Below are positions 7,190-8,810 of a stretch of 8,810 bases of DNA, piece by piece. A program made the translations under genes and the position numbers. Numbering within the stretch: the first letter of the stretch is position 1; each line of letters begins with the position of its first letter. A model generated the notes under the pieces. It ran no database searches. It saw only the letters and a program-made list of their open reading frames with translations, and was not told the origin of the DNA. Source of the DNA: Clostridiales bacterium UBA735 (GTDB lineage Bacteria; Bacillota; Clostridia; Oscillospirales; Oscillospiraceae); the NCBI GenBank assembly GCA_002298695.1, contig DBLB01000056.1, forward strand, positions 1-8,810, given 5' to 3'.

Positions 7190-8092
7190 TCACGGCGTGA
7201 GCGCGCTGCCCTGCGTCAGCCCGTCCGCCGCAAATCGTCTCCAGATCTCGTTCAGCACGCGCCACTTGTCGGCGCTCCAGAGCGGCGCGAGCAGGTCACG
7301 CTTTGCGCCGTCTCCGGTCAAGCGGTGGATGACGACCTCCGGCGGGAGGACGGAGAGACAGCGCTCGAGGATCGTAATGTACTCGTCCAGTTCCAGGACC
7401 CGGATCCTTCCTTCCTCGTACTCCTGTGCCAGTTCTGTTCCGCGCAGGATGTGCAGCAGGTGCAGCTTGACGCCGTCTGCGCCCGCCGCGCCCACATAGC
7501 GCGCTGATGCAGCCATATCCTCCGGCGTTTCACCGGGCAGGCCGAGGATCAGATGGACGATGACCTCCGCGCCGAGGGCATGCAGATCCCGCACCGCGGC
7601 GTCGAAGACCAGCAGATCATAGCCCCTCCGGATGCGGCGGGCCGTTCTTTCGTGGATCGTTTGCAGGCCGAGCTCCACCCAGACGGGCTTGACAGCGCGC
7701 AGCCGGGCCAGCATGGCGAGGATGTCGGGGCCGAGGCAGTCCGGCCGGGTCGCGATGGAGAGCGCGGCGACGTCGTCCGTCTCCATCGCCGCGCGAAAGA
7801 GCGGTTCCAGCCGGGAGGCCGGGCCATAGGTGTTCGTATTCTCCTGAAAATAGGCGATATAGCGGGCATTTTCGGCTTTTCTGCCGAGGATATATTTTGC
7901 CTGTTCCAGTTGTGCCGGAATGGAGAGCAGGCCGGAGGCGGCAAATTCGCCGCTGCCGGTGCAGAATGTACAGCCGTGCGTTCCGATCGTGCCGTCGCGG
8001 TTCGGGCAGGTGCAGCCCGCCGAAAGCGACAGCTTGTAGACCTTGCCGCCGAAACGGGCCTTGAGCGCAGAGTTCAGATCGTGATATGTCAT
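7190..8092 (-). CDS. Radical SAM protein, TIGR01212/YhcC type, function unknown
   Basis: The 300-residue product matches the YhcC-like radical SAM family. The cluster-binding cysteines lie in CPNRDGTIGTHGCTFC, with C29, C41 and C44 as likely ligands and C27 just before; this long first spacing is characteristic of the family rather than the classic CxxxCxxC. Further family segments are YFQENTNTYGP, SIATRPDCL, VWVELGLQT, LILGLPGETPEDM, DGVKLHLLHILRGTELA and PPEVVIHRLTGDG. Proteins of this kind bind a 4Fe-4S cluster and cleave S-adenosylmethionine to start radical chemistry; to my knowledge the substrate of YhcC proteins is unknown. The length is normal. The ATG at 8092 has GAGGAG (8099-8104) 6 nt upstream. 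It lies 140 nt downstream of the ClpP-family gene on the same strand, with no clear promoter or T-tract terminator between them, so co-transcription is possible. A hairpin terminator ends the transcript at 7055-7090. Confidence 0.94.
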   Translation of the reverse strand: MTYHDLNSALKARFGGKVYKLSLSAGCTCPNRDGTIGTHGCTFCTGSGEFAASGLLSIPAQLEQAKYILGRKAENARYIAYFQENTNTYGPASRLEPLFRAAMETDDVAALSIATRPDCLGPDILAMLARLRAVKPVWVELGLQTIHERTARRIRRGYDLLVFDAAVRDLHALGAEVIVHLILGLPGETPEDMAASARYVGAAGADGVKLHLLHILRGTELAQEYEEGRIRVLELDEYITILERCLSVLPPEVVIHRLTGDGAKRDLLAPLWSADKWRVLNEIWRRFAADGLTQGSALTP

Positions 8093-8098
8093 CGTTTG

Positions 8099-8104
8099 CT
8101 CCTC
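8099..8104 (-). promoter_or_regulatory. Ribosome binding site of the radical SAM gene
   Basis: On the minus strand this reads GAGGAG and lies 6 nt before the ATG at 8092. It supports that start. Confidence 0.78.
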
Positions 8105-8112
8105 AGAAACAG

Positions 8113-8223
8113 GTTTGCGGAGAATCGGTACGTGCCGCCGGGCGGACAGAGGCGTCCGCCCCTACAGAGCATGTGCGGATTCGCCGGGGCGTTTGCGAAG
8201 AATCAGTGCGCGCTGCGGGCGGA
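8113..8223. repeat. Imperfect direct repeat, two copies of 33-34 bp
   Basis: Copy 1 (8113-8146) and copy 2 (8191-8223) both begin GTTTGCGRAGAATC and end GGGCGGA. Aligned with one gap they match at 28 of 34 positions. The copies start 78 bp apart and fill most of the intergenic gap. Copy 1 continues into the palindrome at 8140-8161; copy 2 has no matching right arm. This looks like a duplicated, decayed interspersed repeat rather than a regulatory site. Confidence 0.65.
8140..8161. repeat. GC-rich palindrome (REP-like hairpin)
   Basis: GGGCGGAC (8140-8147) and GTCCGCCC (8154-8161) form a perfect 8-bp stem around a 6-nt loop. On the minus strand it follows TGTAG. No T-tract follows on either strand, so it is not a standard terminator. 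It resembles short GTAGGGGCG-type interspersed palindromes that I recall from clostridial intergenic regions; that link is from memory and unverified. It could also stabilise the end of the upstream transcript. Confidence 0.65.
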
Positions 8224-8232
8224 TAGGCGGGA

Positions 8233-8810
8233 TCAGTGTTTCCTTTTTTCCTTCGCGATCTGCCGGTGCAGCCATGAAAACGCGTCGGACAGACTCCCCA
8301 GCTGATCCATCAGCCCGGACTCGACCGTCTCCGGCCCGTAGACGACCGTACCGACGTCGGTCGCGATCTCGTCCGTCGCCATCATATAGTCGAGGAAGCG
8401 CTGCTTGGATATTTTCGAATGCTTCGTCACAAAGCTGACGATCTGCTCCTGGATGCGGTTGAAATACTGATAGGTCTGCGGTGCGCCGACGACAAGTCCC
8501 GTCATGCGCACGGGATGCACGGTCATCGACGCCGTCGGCACGATCATGCTCCGCCGCGCCGAGACGGCCAGCGGAATGCCGATCGAATGCCCGCCGCCGA
8601 GCACGAGCGACACGGTTGGCTTCTTCATGCCGGCAATGAGCTCTGCAATGGCCAGCCCCGCCTCAATATCGCCGCCGACAGTATTCAGCAGAATGAGCAG
8701 GCCGTCGACCTCCTCGCTCTCCTCCACAGAGGCCAGCAGCGGCAGCACATGCTCATATTTCGTCGTCTTCACATTCTCCGGCAGCACCTGATGGCCCTCG
8801 ATCTGGCCGA
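8233..8810 (-). CDS. tepA: ClpP-family serine peptidase, TepA-like (N-terminus outside window)
   Basis: The frame stops with TGA at 8233-8235 and is still open at the right edge, showing 191 residues. It matches Bacillus TepA, a membrane-independent ClpP-fold protein of peptidase family S14 first reported as helping protein export. Recognisable segments are KTTKYEH, LLILLNTVGGDIEAGLAIAE, KPTVSLVLGGGHSIGIP, MTVHPVRMTGLVVGAPQT, FVTKHSKIS and VVYGPETVESGLMDQLG. The probable catalytic triad is Ser (codon 8584-8586, in GHSIG), His (8515-8517, in TVHPV) and Asp (8356-8358, in TDVGTVV). All three are present, so it is probably an active peptidase. A GTG at 8785-8787 could be read as a start, but family-like residues (GQIEGHQ) continue upstream in frame, so the gene is cut by the window. 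The natural substrate is unknown. Confidence 0.92.
   Translation of the reverse strand, partial: GQIEGHQVLPENVKTTKYEHVLPLLASVEESEEVDGLLILLNTVGGDIEAGLAIAELIAGMKKPTVSLVLGGGHSIGIPLAVSARRSMIVPTASMTVHPVRMTGLVVGAPQTYQYFNRIQEQIVSFVTKHSKISKQRFLDYMMATDEIATDVGTVVYGPETVESGLMDQLGSLSDAFSWLHRQIAKEKRKH

Noticed and set aside
8140..8161. Terminator of the TepA-like gene.
   Set aside because: The stem is good, but no T-rich tail follows on the minus strand (the next bases are GGCGGCACG), so it is listed as a palindromic repeat.
7553..8305. A 250-codon plus-strand frame opposite the radical SAM gene.
   Set aside because: It is opposite a clear radical SAM frame, continues through the intergenic repeats and shows no family resemblance.
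8785..8787. GTG as the start of the ClpP-family gene.
   Set aside because: The frame stays open to the window edge, and the residues upstream (GQIEGHQ) fit the TepA family just before KTTKYEH, so the gene is cut rather than starting here.

Overview
The window is GC-rich chromosomal DNA with dense, mostly C/G-ending codons. It looks like a member of the Clostridia (Bacillota), probably near the Oscillospiraceae. The basis is the order dnaB-tilS-hpt-ftsH, a TepA-type ClpP relative, and a hydrolase/acyltransferase plus zinc-ribbon membrane protein pair of a kind I associate with clostridia. The taxonomic placement is inference from gene content; no rRNA is present.

Region 1 (1-4071, plus strand) is a tightly packed housekeeping operon: the 3' end of the replicative helicase gene dnaB, then tilS (lysidine modification of the tRNA-Ile anticodon), hpt (purine salvage) and ftsH (membrane AAA+ protease). 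The genes overlap or are separated by 22 nt or less, each with its own Shine-Dalgarno sequence. The operon ends at a strong hairpin terminator at 4037-4071.

Region 2 (4075-7014, minus strand) converges on that terminator. A near-consensus SigA-type promoter (6986-7014) drives two genes 17 nt apart. The first is a large two-domain protein: an HSL-type alpha/beta hydrolase fused to an acyltransferase of the condensation-domain superfamily, with active-site motifs intact in both halves. The second is a six-helix membrane protein with an N-terminal zinc ribbon (DUF6320-like). The promoter position shows that the hydrolase start lies inside the longest open frame. This pair is the least understood and most interesting part of the window; I infer an acyl/ester-modifying function at the membrane, substrate unknown.

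Region 3 (7055-8810, minus strand) holds a YhcC/TIGR01212-type radical SAM protein and, upstream of it, the C-terminal part of a TepA-like ClpP-family serine peptidase running off the window end. The radical SAM gene is followed by an unusual array of six GAACCG units at mostly 11-bp spacing, then a hairpin terminator. The 140-bp gap between the two genes contains an imperfect 33-34 bp direct repeat and an 8-bp-stem palindrome.

I see no RNA genes, CRISPR arrays, insertion sequences, attachment sites or phage genes. Apart from the hydrolase/acyltransferase-membrane protein operon and the two small repeat regions, this is an ordinary core-genome segment.
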